Assembly (NCBI GenBank): GCA_021029095.1
Contig: JAJOHG010000033.1
Coordinates: forward strand, 62,001-126,000
Direction of reading: 5' to 3'
DNA length: 64,000 nt
DNA from: Phellopilus nigrolimitatus
Lineage: Eukaryota > Basidiomycota > Agaricomycetes > Hymenochaetales > Hymenochaetaceae
Below are positions 32,512-44,437 of this stretch, one piece after another (the first letter of the stretch is position 1; each line of letters starts with the position of its first letter). The notes under the pieces were generated by a model. That model was not told the origin of the DNA and searched no databases. It worked only from the letters and a program-made list of their open reading frames with translations. Made by a program: the position numbers and the translations under genes.

Positions 32512-34121
32512 TATCTCGCGCAAGGGCTAGCTTTTTGAACTTGACGATGGCAAAGAAAAGATGTTGAGAGCGGATAGCAACCTGGCGAGCAACCATGGGC
32601 GCTAGTATTTATGGTGTGATCGGCGCCGGTGGTCTGGTAACGTGTTACGATAGCAAGAGAACTGTTCATCGTCGCACTTCGCCGTTGCCGCGACGTATCA
32701 AGTGGTAACTTTGTGTCTAGAGCGCGCATGATATCGGTTTGGAAATAATTTGACGATTCCTGAGCTCTTAGCCTTTCGATAAGGACTTTTCAGGGTTGGC
32801 AGAAGTCTGATTTCAATCATCATTGGAATTGTTCGACAGATGTTGAACAAGTGACGCCAACCGCTAAATATTCACGTGCTCCACCCGCGACGCGACGAGA
32901 CTATTTACGTATGTGTATTGCTTGATGTCGCGGGAAACAAAAATGAATACAGACACACATAAATCTTCTTCTTTTATCTCAGAATCTTTTACGAATTGAA
33001 CATTCGAAGAACATATGAGCATTCTTACGGATTTACCTTTTATTTATTTTGTTAGTAAGCATTTGTCCGTGCTATCCGTGTCATATCCTGACCCCGTATC
33101 CACTCACAATTCTGGTTAGATGCACTAGACAAATTGCCTTGTCACTCTTTCTCGCGAAAGCTTTCGCTATACTTGTGCTGTCTTACTCAGGATCGGCTAT
33201 GAGTACGTACGGCTGTCAGCTAGCAATCCACAGTCAACGGTGAGGTTTAATCGGTAGTCACTCACTCTCATGCCAACCCTGAGATCGTCAAAATTGCGGA
33301 TAATCTCCGGGAGTCTCCAGCATCTTATTGCTCAGAACTAGCTCTCTTTCCATAATGTGGCAGCCCGATGGAATCCCCGAACAATCTAGGATGGGACAGG
33401 TTGACAGGCTCGGATTGTTGGCAAAAGCCGCGGAAGTGCACCTAGTTCGCGATGCCAGCTGCTGTTCAGACCTATGCTGATGGCGGGATCGCATTCATGT
33501 CATCGAGAATTACTATAGGGAATTATCGGTCTTCATCTGTGAAGACTCCTTTTTCGTTGACTTTGAGGTCCGTTTTGCATTCACTAATTACCGTCGTGTA
33601 TCGATAACTACAAAAGAATTGGTTTGAGATAAGTAGCGACCAAGGTAGATTATCTCAGACGTACCTTTTGACTTCGGTAAGTCCAGTTGACATAATATCC
33701 TTCCCCTTTGCAGGGACCAAAACCTCCTCACTATTTGCGTCGGTCAATACACGTCAATACACCATGGCCTAGGACACGAATAAATTTCCCCAAGTTTATG
33801 AACAGTGAAGATATAGCAATTAGTCATTTTTATCACAATTTCAGGTTTAACCCCGGAACAGTAAGGTTTAGAAGATATCTGCGTGATATGTTTGCAATTC
33901 TCTGTTCGTCGAGACTCTGACTTACACAAACAACAAGGATTCACATTCGACCCTGACTTCGAACGATTCAGAGAAATCGAGACAGTAACCAACAATGTGT
34001 TCATATTCATATCCAAAGTAGCCCTAAAGAATAAGAATCACGGAAGCAATGGAACTATCCTACACAAATACATCATAAGCGCACACCATGGCCCCCAAGG
34101 CTTTTGTTTGCTATGAATAAA
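32512..34121. other. Intergenic region without supported gene
   Basis: About 1.6 kb from the desaturase promoter to the 3' end of the cellobiohydrolase gene. Open frames are under 100 codons, AT-rich and without motifs. Nothing supported. Confidence 0.4.
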
Positions 34122-35686
34122 TTAAGACAGGGTAGGGTTCGCCTTCTGCACGAGCGTCTCGAAGTAGCTCTGGAACCACGTCCCAGCCTCGGGAGCGGGC
34201 TGCGTTGCGTCGGATTGGCCGCAGTCTAGAAAGTGAGATGTGTACAGTAGTCCATGACTAGCTTGTAACTGGGCGAAGTGCTTACGAGTGTCGTAACGAG
34301 GGGAAGACGTGTTCGACGTGCCATCGCTTTCACCTGGAGGCTTGACTGGAGGAAGCAGGATTTTGCATCAATAAAAAAATGCAGGAAGTTCTCAATCAGC
34401 TGCACTTACCCCAAACGATGGAATCGATCAGGGAGTTACCGGTGTCAGTCGTCGGGCGTTGTCCAAGACCAGCGCCTGTGTAATGTTTTTTCGAGTTCAG
34501 AGCAAAAACGACGAGAGGCATAGACACATACCCAAGACGTTACACCAGTCGCCCTCGGCCGTGCGGATACCCGACACGCCCGAGCGGCCCTGGTCTACAA
34601 TGAACTGACTAGGAAAGTTGTTCTGGGTGAGCAGCGGCGCAAGCGCGTTGATGTACAGCTCTTCGTCGTAGTTCGGGTTCGGGGCCTGCGCAGGATCCTC
34701 CGCACCCCGGAGCAGATTGTAGTTCGATACATCCGTTGCGAGTCCTCGCACGGTCGCGCCATTGCCAGCACCCTGGAGCACCTGAGCGAAGAGCTGCGCG
34801 GCAGGCGAGATGTTTGCGGGCCAGCCGAGCCATCCGGAGTGCCCTGCATCGAGGTAGAGCCAAACGTTATCCTGCTGGAGTTTGCTGATCGCATACGATA
34901 CGAGTTCCTGTAGAAATTATAAGATTAGAATAAGTGGACGCTTTTTCTCTGCTTTGAAAAGACTACTGACTATGTACGTGCTTTGAGCATTAGCGCACTT
35001 TGGCACGCTCAAGTTTGTCACAAGGTTGGCAAGGCCGTCGGGCTCGACGACGAAGACAACACGAACATTCGGGTACTCTGTATGGTAATGTTAACGATCA
35101 GGATCTTAAGCCATTGACTCCGGCGATCACAAGACAAACGTACGCTCAACCTGTGCAGCAACTGCATCGATGTATGCCTCGTAATCTGCCGCGCCCCCGT
35201 CAGCGATGCTAAATTCTCCAGCACTGGCCTCAGCGGCACAATCTCTACAGTGAACCGAGTTGATTTTTAGGAAAAACTTGAGATATACCTAATAAACTAC
35301 TCACCTATCAGGGAGGTCATATATCACAGCTTGTACCAGTTGCGTGCCTCCTGCAGCGTCCGCAGCTGCCAGGTAGGTTCCGAGCGTGGGGACCTTGGCA
35401 GCGACATCCATCCAGAAGAAAATGGGTACCTGCTCGACTAGCGCAGCCTGCGCCGCGATAGTGGGGTCAGTGATGCTAATTAGGGCAGAGACGAGATGTT
35501 CAGAAGCCCGCCGCAGATCGAAAATTTAATTGAAGAGCACACTGACTTCGCAACGGCAGCCGTGACCTCAGCAACGTAGCTAGGGATGAGGAAGCCAGTG
35601 GCGCCTTCGAAGGGATTGCCAGAGCCCGCTGCCTTAACAAAGGCGGGGACACAAGCGATGAGTGCAGCTAGGGCGGTGAACTTCAT
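34122..35686 (-). CDS. GH6 cellobiohydrolase, catalytic domain only
   Basis: Secreted inverting exocellulase (cellobiohydrolase II, Cel6) acting from non-reducing cellulose ends. Signal peptide MKFTALAALIACVPAFVKA is followed almost directly by the catalytic fold (NPFEGATGFL), so the usual N-terminal CBM1 and Ser/Thr linker are absent. Active-site blocks: VIYDLPDRDCAAEAS, VVEPDGLANLVTNL (acid Asp region, with Gly where many relatives have Ser), YLDAGHSGWLGWPAN, GDWCNVLG, WVKPPGESDGTS and HCGQSDATQPAPEAGTWF. All blocks are in clean frames. Introns fall after AVA, within AAQVE and before the C-terminal blocks. Stop TAA at 34122. Confidence 0.93.
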
Positions 35687-36800
35687 TTTGAGGCAGCCGA
35701 TGAGCGCGTCTGGATGTTATGACCCGATGGCTTTGAGGAGTTTCGAGTGTTAAACGCTGTCCCTTTTATACCACAGATCGGGTCACAGTAAATGCATGTT
35801 TCACCGAGACCAGGAGCAACGTCGGATGCCAAGGCTCGCCATAAGCAATATCGCGGACAGCTCACCACAGGCTAGGCAGCTTCAATGGACGAGGAGGAAG
35901 GATGTACGCCGCTTCGCATATGAGCTGCTCGGACAAAATGGACAGAGAAAAAAGATCATTTTCCGATGATCTGGCGTAAATCGTTCTTGGATATGTCGAA
36001 GGTCATATGTTTCATAGTCTTCTGCGAGAAGCAATCTAAGTCAAGGCGGTATTTCCTGTAAACGTCCCGAGAAGATCGTTGGAATTGCCGAACCCATTGA
36101 ACGCATCGTTTTATAATACTGCTGGCGTCACTTGCGAGTAGAAGTTTACTTCATCAGGATTTATGGAGATCTTCGAAGAAAAAAGGTCATCCCATCCAAG
36201 CGTACAATTGCCATGAAGCTCGAAAACAGAATGTCAAGTTGAAAAACAGGCCTCTTATGCTCAGTCATCTGACAGCATAACTAAATGAGCATGGAAGAAG
36301 AAGTATGGCTTGTACACGCCGGATGCTGCCACTTGCTACCGACATGGTCATGTATAGACTCCGGAGAGAAGAGACTGTAAAAGAGCGAAGCCAGCTCGCT
36401 ATTTTAAGCACATGTCCCAATCTTGTAGACTACCAGAAATACGACCGTATTGAATCTTGGACCATAGATTCCTTGGTCCAAGAATAAAATCGACCGTGTG
36501 TTGTCTCATTTGTTGAATATCATAGAAAGTTTCGGAAGTCAGGAAACCGAGAAACAGCCGGCAAGTTCAGGATGTCGTTTAAATGTTTCGAAATGCTTTG
36601 AAAGGTTTCAATGAGGTCCTTCATAGCGATTGTGCATTCTTCAATTCTATGTTGCAGGACGTGTAGACGGTGGAGGAGTGATGAAGGCTCCTGAGAAAAG
36701 GCGGGCTAGGGAAAAGAGCGACGATCGCCACGTGACTGTGAGGTGAGCGCAGCCCGCCCGGACGTGAGCAACGAGGCTCATCAATCTATCACCTGAAGCC
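35687..36800. other. Divergent intergenic region GH6/PFA4
   Basis: About 1.1 kb containing the cellobiohydrolase promoter on one side and the PFA4 promoter on the other. Small open frames only. Besides the TATA box, no regulatory site is claimed. Confidence 0.4.
35761..35770 (-). promoter_or_regulatory. TATA box of the GH6 gene
   Basis: On the minus strand the sequence TATAAAAGGG lies about 75 bases upstream of the start codon, a normal spacing for a strongly inducible fungal secreted-enzyme gene. Few other genes in this window show such a clear TATA. Confidence 0.6.
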
Positions 36801-38966
36801 ATGGGACGCCTTCTGGGGCGCATTTGGGTCGGCTTCACTGTCTCTCTCATCGCCTTCATCGCGTACTCTTCCCAGATATTCATCATTTGGCCATGGTACG
36901 GACGCGTCCTAACCGTCGACCTCCTTACTCTACTTTTACCTTTCAAGTGAATGCTTCTCAGCTTATAAGAGTTGAATCCCGATGCTAACGTTTATTCCAG
37001 CTTTCTAGTAGGGTTGCTGTTTTGGAACTACTTCCTCACCGTGTCCACTGATCCCGGACGCGTGCCGAAATCATGGGTTTGTGCATCAGTCCGCGACCGT
37101 TTCGCATTCGTAGACTGATTTGCCGCCACTACATGTCAAGATGCCAGATACGCACTCTGGGGAGGGATACGAAGTAAAACGACTTACTGGAAATCCGCGC
37201 TACTGTAGGATGTGTGACGCGTACAAGCCACCGAGGGCACATCATTGCCGACAGTGTAGAAGGTACGAGTTCATACTTTCTCGAAATTATGCTCAGCTGA
37301 AATAAAGCTCATTTTATGTGATACAGATGTGTACTCCGCATGGGTTCGGATGCATTTCTGTTGTACGACTTATGATCTATTTTATAACGCGTCTCGATAG
37401 ACCACCACTGCCCTTGGGTAAACAACTGCGTCGGGCACTTCAACTACGGACACTTCATACGCTTCCTCTTTTTCGTTGACATCGCATGTTCCTATCACGC
37501 TATAATGGTCACCCGGCGCGCCTTCGACGCTATGAATACAGATTACTGGGTAAGCCATCCTCTTCCAACTGTCATCGCAGCCGCCAAGTTTGACTATACT
37601 AGGACGGGCCAAGTACCGTCGAGTTTGTGTTCATAATACTCAACTACGTGACATGTATACCTGTTCTTCTCGGTGTCGGCGGGTTCAGGTGAGTGGTCTT
37701 CAATGTATTTTACTCTATGTGTATACATAATGAACACTCGTTCAAGTCTGTACCATTTCTACTGTCTTTCGAAGAATACGACGACAATCGAAGGATGGGA
37801 GAAGGATAAAGTGGCGACGCTCGTAAAAAAAGGCAAGATACACGAGGTAAGCCGATGCACTCGCGTCTGCCTTTCTCTGACATACCTTTTACCTCCATTC
37901 AATCCTTTCCTAGGTCAAGTTTCCATATGTATGTCGTCACTAGTATTTTCCATTAAAGATGACTGTGGTCTCACAATTTTTATAGAACATTGGACGCCGA
38001 GAAAACATAGAAACCGTGCTCGGGCGGAATCCACTTTTATGGTGCTGCCCCTCCGTACCGCCGGGAGATGGACTCAGGTTTCAGGTTGTGGAGGCGGACG
38101 GTAGGTGGTTTGAGCTCAATCAGCGGCATAGGGAAGGATACGAGGATGTCGATGTCGATGTCGAGCACCAAGCTTGAAATATATTTCTTGTGGATGGGAA
38201 GAGGAGCAAGGCAAAGTGCTCGACGCTCGTTCCCGTGAGCACAAATTTCGAACTAATATACATATGAATGTGAGCGCTCATTCATGTCTTTTCCCGCCAG
38301 CTGTCCTTTGTTTTGTCCCTTTTCGCCCGCATGCTGATTTAGCTTTCTTTGAATTCAATAGACGAGCAAGCACAGGCCTGGCCTCCGGAGGACCCTACCT
38401 CCTTCCGCGTGCACGCTGACTACGCGTACGACGGCGACGGCGACGAGCGCGCACTTGACCTTCCCGCCTCACCTTGGACGTACGAGAATGGCTCCGTGAA
38501 CCCCACACTCGAGCCATCGAACGCGTACCGGCGTGCATCCAAAGGCACCACCAAATCCCGGCCTAAGCAGCGGCAAACAGCAAGCCGCACGACGGGCTTT
38601 GTTGCAAGCGTCCCGCCGTACCACCCGGACTATGCCGGGGGCTCCGACGGTGAATTCGTAGGAGCGGGACACGTGTCGTCCTCCGCCTCCGCATCCGAAG
38701 AAGATTATGACTCGGACGAGTGCCGTTACAATGAGAATAATAATGGCGGGGGATCGCGTGTACGACTCGGCTCGGAGGGGTACGAGGTGCAGCCGGTCGA
38801 CCGTGAAGAGGTTCTGCGGCGCTATATCTTAAGCCGCGGTGCGGAAGCGGGCCATTTTCGACGATATGTGCCCGAGTCTGGGTCTGGTTCGCATTCGGGA
38901 GAAGAGAGCGAAGATGGACAAGGGCGAGCGGGAGTTGATTTACTACCTATCGGAGTGGAGCCATGA
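36801..38966 (+). CDS. PFA4: Palmitoyltransferase PFA4 (DHHC)
   Basis: ER membrane S-acyltransferase; yeast Pfa4 palmitoylates chitin synthase Chs3. The first exon [19 protein letters not shown] opens with a membrane span; [18 protein letters not shown] gives the DPG motif. The zinc/catalytic block is [19 protein letters not shown], then [21 protein letters not shown], with the DHHC split by an intron ending at 37400. Further spans are [15 protein letters not shown] and [17 protein letters not shown], then the TTxE-like [12 protein letters not shown]. The end is less certain: the frame can stop at 38178 after ADGRWFEL, or splice to a final acidic exon (38361-38966) beginning [12 protein letters not shown]. 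Confidence 0.85.
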
Positions 38967-39276
38967 TCTGCTAGAGACGTTTTGACTTCGGAGCACATTC
39001 AAATTTTTACGGACTTGCAACATATGTAGACATTAACAGTAATGGGTATATTATAGGCGAAATCTTAATATTTCTAAGACGGAAGCGCCAACGATAGACA
39101 GAAGATAAACTAGTTTGTGTTATATTGGTGGTACATATCACAGAACGAGCTCGACAGGATACGGCATAAGCTAAAGATGTGCAAGAGAATGGGTAGGTGG
39201 CGGTGCGAGAGGTAATTGACAATTAAGAGATATAAGAAAGGGGACGAAAGGAAAGCTGAGTCTGTAATGGTAAACA
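38967..39276. other. Convergent intergenic region
   Basis: About 310 bases of AT-rich 3' flank between PFA4 and RSC4. Nothing seen. Confidence 0.45.
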
Positions 39277-41850
39277 CTATGCATAGACGTACACCCGCCA
39301 GAACACGCTGTTCCCCTTCCGCCCGACTTCGAGCACATGACGACCCGTAGCGACGTCCACGGGCCATTCCGCCTCGCTCTGCTCAGACTTCTGCTTTGAA
39401 GACTCCGCGTCCGCGTCTGCATCTCCATTTGCGGCGACAGGATTGTCCTTCGGTGTCTTCGGCGTGATCACGAGCCCGTCGAGCCGCACGAGCACGTCCT
39501 CGATGGCGGGCACGCTTGGTAGCGCATGCTTAGGCTTCTGCACCTCCTTCTGCTTCGAGCTCGGTGTCGTCGACGAAGTACTTGCCGCGGCAGGAGCAGC
39601 GGCTTTCACCGGGGTCCCCTTCGCAGTCACTGACTTGCGCGGCCGCCCGCGACCGCGTTTTTTCGGCGGCGGAGCTTCTGCGCTTGCGTCGTCTACAAGC
39701 TCGTCGTCGCTCCCCTCTCCGTCCTCGCCCTCCTCGCCGTCTCGCAAGAAACGCACGCCGCGCACGAAAAGATTGCGCTCTTCCGCACCGAGGCGGACCG
39801 CCCAGTTGCGCACGCCCGCACCTGCGTCGAGCGCGACACGGCGGCCCGCGGGCTGCATTTCGAGGCGTAAACTGTGCAGGCCCGCCGCACTCGCCGGTGG
39901 CGTAGGCGTGGGCGCTTGCGAAGCGCTCATGATGCCTGCCATTGTTACGACACCGGTCCCTGAAAATGAGGGTCCAGGCGTTGCAGAGGCACGTGCAGGT
40001 GTAGCTATGGGCGCCGGTGCGGTTGTCGGTGGGACAGACGGTGTATAGAAATTCTGCGGGGCGACGTGGCTAGAACTATACTGGTACGGAGCCGCGGTGA
40101 CTGGTGGTGTGCCCGCGAAAGAGGAGACATGGTTTGCGAGAGGTTGCTTCATGTGCGCCGGGGCCGGTAGCTTCGCAGGCCTAGGGGTCGGCATCGCAAG
40201 AGCAGGAGCTGAGGAGGAAGACGCCATTTGGGCAGGTAGCGCAGCTGGCGTCACAGCTGGCGACTTCGTCTTGTGTTTCCTCGTTGCCGGTTCATTGACT
40301 CCGTCCGCAGGCAGATTCGCGGCTTTGTCTTCTCCTGAAGCCACGATGCCGCTACTGCTACTTCCGCCAAGAGCGGGAACGCGGAGGCGCACGGTCCCAC
40401 CTGCCGTGTCGGTATTCTGCAAGCCTTCATCGGTACCACCTTGCGCATGCACCGCTGCTTGGTGGTGCGGCAATTTCAAAAGAATCTTGTTGGAGGCGAC
40501 CTCTGGAGATGCAGTGGGGTCTGCATCGCCTGCACCATTCATATTGTACTTGGCGGGAAGATCAGTCATAAGCTGGTGGAAATATACCTGCATAGTACGT
40601 GCATGAGAACCACCGTCTGATGCTGGATGCCGAAAGAAATATAACGATCGCACCTTCAATTCGACCGCGTCCTCCCAGATCGGCGAGTGCTCTTCATTGA
40701 ATTGCATGGCGTTCGCAAAAACGAGATCAACATCGCTGATGAAGTCTGGGATTGTGGGATATTCTTTGCGTTTGATTCGTTTCTGATAGGTGGAATGAGT
40801 TGTGCAAGATTTCACATAACACCAAAATACTCACGAAAATGTCCTCGATGCAAATTGGTCGCTTGATTATCTTGTAGTACACTGCCCACTTCTTCTTGGA
40901 GGGAAGGTCCATGAAGTCTGCTGCAATCAAGCGACCGCTGAAAGAGATACACACTGTAAGATACGAAGACCAGTATCATCTCTAAGGGTGCTCACTTCAC
41001 ATCGGTCTTGCTCGTAAGCTTCTGCAGGCGGTTCTTCATGAGGCGGTTGATGTTGACACCTTTCTCCTTCTTCCTGCCTCCCTCCTTATCGGATCCTGCC
41101 TCTCCGTCAGCGTCGTCGTCATCCGTTCTGCGACGAACGATCTTCTCAATCTCCTTGTTGGCGATTTTCTTAATTCCAATGGCAAAAGGTGAGTCCGCGA
41201 GTTTGCCAGCCAACCAGCGGTAGGCCCGTGCAATAAGAAACATTTCGTACCTGTAATGCCTTAGCGTCTTTCCAGATGACGCTCTCTCTCATGTTATACT
41301 TTTTCGCATTCTTGAAACATTGCTCGAAGTCTTGACGTACGGCTTCGAGAGACGGGTAAGCGTAGTTGTCGAGCTGAGTCTTGATGTCATCGAGTGCGAT
41401 AGGCCTCTTGATGACCAGGTAGTAGTCCGGAAACTGCCTCTTGGACGGCAAACGGAGAAAATCGTAGGAGAGTGAGCGACCACTGTGTACGCATCGCGAA
41501 CGTTGTTGAGGACGAGCGAAATGAAGACGAGTGAAATGGTCAGTGACAAGTTAAGCAAGGCTGTATGTAGCTGAGCCTGTGTCTGAGGCGCGTCTTGTTA
41601 CGCACTCTTTGTCAACTGCGTCCTTGAGCACCTGCAACACTTTATGCCCCTCCTCCCGCACTTCCTCTGGACTCATCGCAGGCCCATTCTCGGCTACACC
41701 GCTCTCCTGCTCCTGATCGCTGCTCGCGCCCGCCTCGGGCATCTCGTTGTCCTCGTCAGCGGGTGCCTCAGATTGGGTGTCTTTGCGGCGCTTCGAGCGG
41801 GGCGCATCGACGTCTATGTCTGGGTTTGCAGCGAAGTCTCTCTTCACCAT
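39277..41850 (-). CDS. RSC4: RSC chromatin-remodelling subunit with tandem bromodomains (Rsc4-like)
   Basis: Acetyl-lysine-reading subunit of the RSC/PBAF nucleosome remodeller. N-terminal MVKRDFAANPDIDV with a basic KRRK patch is followed by bromodomain 1 (LPSKRQFPDYYLVIKRPI with KNAKKYN), a charged linker, and bromodomain 2 (LPSKKKWAVYYKIIKRPI with FANAMQFNEEHSPI). Both keep the PxYY and xYN/FN acetyl-lysine features. A long Pro/Ala/Ser-rich linker leads to an AT-hook (KKRGRGRPRK) and a conserved C-terminal domain ending GNSVFWRVYVYA. At least five introns cut the bromodomains. It lies 5.4 kb from another RSC subunit gene, RSC9. Confidence 0.87.
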
Positions 41851-42350
41851 TGTTATGGATTTGCTTGCTCAATTCTGGGTGCGAATAAGTTTGCTGGGCT
41901 GTATTTCGGGGGAAACGCCCTCCGAGCTCGGAAGGAATACAAGAGCACGTGCTCTCTGACGCGTTTGCTCGTGTTGACGTGTCGTTGCCTCAGCCACTGG
42001 CGGCCGCTCGGAACAATTCTCGGGCTCTGCTTGTCTGATACATAATATGGAGCTCATGAGAGCTATTAAACTATGCATACTACTGCATCAGTCAGATGAT
42101 TGATCTTCTACTAACAATTTCGAAGAGCAGGTGCAAGATGTTGTCTCATTTGATATGCGTATGTTCCACTTATGCCACAATGGATGCGAGGACAGGAATT
42201 GTAGAATGTAGGATCTTATTCGAATCATGTCAAACAAACATTATCCAACAGTCCTCAAGAAAAAAAGTTACAAATGAAATTGCAATAACAGAAAGACAAA
42301 GCGAAGATATAGATCTAATACGCAAAATACATCGCAATGGATATCCCATT
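41851..42350. other. Intergenic region
   Basis: Promoter side of RSC4 and 3' flank of the first DUF6699 gene. No gene supported. Confidence 0.45.
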
Positions 42351-43895
42351 TTATTCTGCCCTCGATGATGGTCGTGAACCCCTCAGGCCCTCGGCTCTGA
42401 GTTCGTCAGCCGTCATCGGAAGCCTTTTTTCACAGTTCAAGACGAAAATGCATGGCATATCTCTTTGCGAGCGGCTCAATGACAGACGCTCACGCACATA
42501 CTCCTGGTCCGCTTCGATCCCATCAAACATCGTCTGCTCGCCGAGCCAATCGCACCTCCTCAAGCCTGAGCCGAGTCTCCCGCCGGGAACGTTGTCGGCC
42601 ATCGAGCGGTTGTGGTGGTATGCCGTGCTGATGCGCATCTGGTCTGCGCGAGAGCATACTTCATACTCCTTCCCCGGCGTCTGCGTCATGAAAAATGCTG
42701 CAAGCGTATCGATGGCATCCCCGCATGTCACGCCGATCCCGGGGTTGCGCGCGTGCACGTCGACGAACCATGGGAAGCGGCGCGAAATAATGCGTAGCGA
42801 TGACAAGCGCGGGAACGTCGCCGGCGCATCGCGCCCGCTTATCCACGACTGGTGAGCAGGTTCATTCGAGCGGTGCACGAAGGCAGAGGAAAAGAGCATA
42901 TTCCAAGTGAGATAATCGCGCTTATTGCGGTCTTCTGGAGCCGGTGCGATGAGGGGGTTCACTTTGGGCTTGCAGTTCACAACTCCGGCATGAAGTGGGT
43001 CAAGGACAGGCCCGTCTGTCCAACTAGATGCTTAATTGGTGGATTCTGTATAAATGATCCAATTGAACTCACAGCAAGCTCCAACAAACCAACGCGTATC
43101 CACGCCCCAGCGCTCCTCCGGACGCGCCGCACTACTCAAAGGCGAGTCCACGAGGTTATCGTGGGCCCCGCCAGGTGTCGTAGGCAAGAATCCTCCCCCA
43201 TGCCAGGGCGTCGAATGTGCCGAACGCGGATATGGGTAGCCCATCGCAGGCGGCGGCGGACCATACATCGCGGGCGGTGGTGGACCATACATCGCAGGCG
43301 GTGGTGCAGCGTACATTGCGGGTGGTGGAGCGGCGTACATTGCGGGCGGTGGTGCGGCATACATCGCAGGTGGTGGAGGTGGTGGTGGCCCAGGTAGCGG
43401 TTGTTGGTACATGCTGTACCCCGTGCCCATGGACGGCGGTGGGTACCACGGCGTCCCAGGGGGAAACTGTCCCGCGAACGCACTCGGGCTCGGTGTCGTA
43501 TTGAGTCCCAGCCAGTTATCGCGCTCCGCCGTATTCGTAGGACCAATCCAGTCCTCCGAGAAACCGTTGCGCGACTGCCCTCGAGCCGGGGCTGGAGGCG
43601 GCCGACTGTAGTCTGCGGGCATGGCCCAGTCGTCGGAAAAGCCTGAGTTGCGTGCCCCCGGCGTTGCACCGACGTAAGTTGGGTGGGCGAAGTAAGACCC
43701 GGGGTCGACAGGCGGCATGGGCACCGCATCAGCGCGGTACGGGGTTCGTTGTGGGCGGGCCCATGCTGCAGCTGCTGGAAATGAGTAGGGTGGAATGACT
43801 CGGCTCCCGTGCGATGGCGAGCCTCCTGGGGATACACCTGGCATACCAGGCATAGGTGGAATAAAAGGCGTTGTAGGTCGCGATCGACCCGACAT
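42351..43895 (-). CDS. DUF6699 protein with proline-rich repeat N-terminus
   Basis: Unknown function. The N-terminal half is Pro/Gly/Tyr-rich and disordered: MSGRSRPTTPFIPPMPG, the recurrent phrases GFSDDWAMP and GFSEDWIGP, and six tandem PPPAMY-type units. A short intron (GACS junction) joins it to the folded DUF6699 domain: LTWNMLFSSAFVHRS, SWISGRDAPATFPRLSSLRI, FPWFVDVHARNPGIGVTCGD, DTLAAFFM, then a basic region and a Cys-containing tail. DUF6699 is widespread in Agaricomycetes. The downstream neighbour is a second DUF6699 gene on the same strand, suggesting an old local duplication. Confidence 0.72.
43240..43390 (-). repeat. In-frame PPPAMY tandem repeat
   Basis: Six imperfect 21-24-base units encode PPPAMYAA or PPPPAMYG. 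The array lies inside the DUF6699 gene and the unit length keeps frame, so it varies the length of a disordered linker. Confidence 0.7.
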
Positions 43896-44437
43896 GATTA
43901 GATATGACTCTGAGATTTAATCAGGGTTCAGCAGAGCAGTGGCAGACGGGGCGTGTCGTGAGGTCGTAAATCCAATAGGAAAATCCCAATAAATTTGAGT
44001 AAACAGTAAACAGTCCAGCGTCAGACGGCTACTCAGAACATCATCGTCAAGACGAGGGCGTGTTCGAGGGTTGGACCGACTAGAGAACAAGCGCTCGTTG
44101 AATCCCTTCATCGTGATCATGGCCATGGCCGTGGTGGCAGAGTTCGACACGTGGTTGTATGCGTGGGTGTGCACTGCATATATAGACGCTCATATTTTAT
44201 CCGCGAGCTTTACTCTTGGCATAATAGAATGCCATTCCGAGCTACTAGCGTAGCGAAAGAAAATATATATCGAAGTGCTTGAGGGCCGAATCCAATGAGA
44301 AAATTAACATACGAATTTTGTGGTACAGCAGTGAAGAAAAGATAGCAAAGGGCAAGTGATAGGAAGAAACAGATAGAGAGGAAAGAAGGTAGCGGAGTTC
44401 AGGAAACATCACTAATGATCCTTTTGCTTCGGAACCC
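43896..44437. other. Intergenic region between the two DUF6699 genes
   Basis: About 540 bases carrying the promoter of the first and the 3' flank of the second DUF6699 gene. No gene supported. Confidence 0.45.

Noticed and set aside
39443..40048. 201-codon plus-strand frame opposite RSC4
   Set aside because: Lies antisense to the Pro/Ala-rich, GC-rich linker and AT-hook region; composition mirrors that strand and there is no motif.
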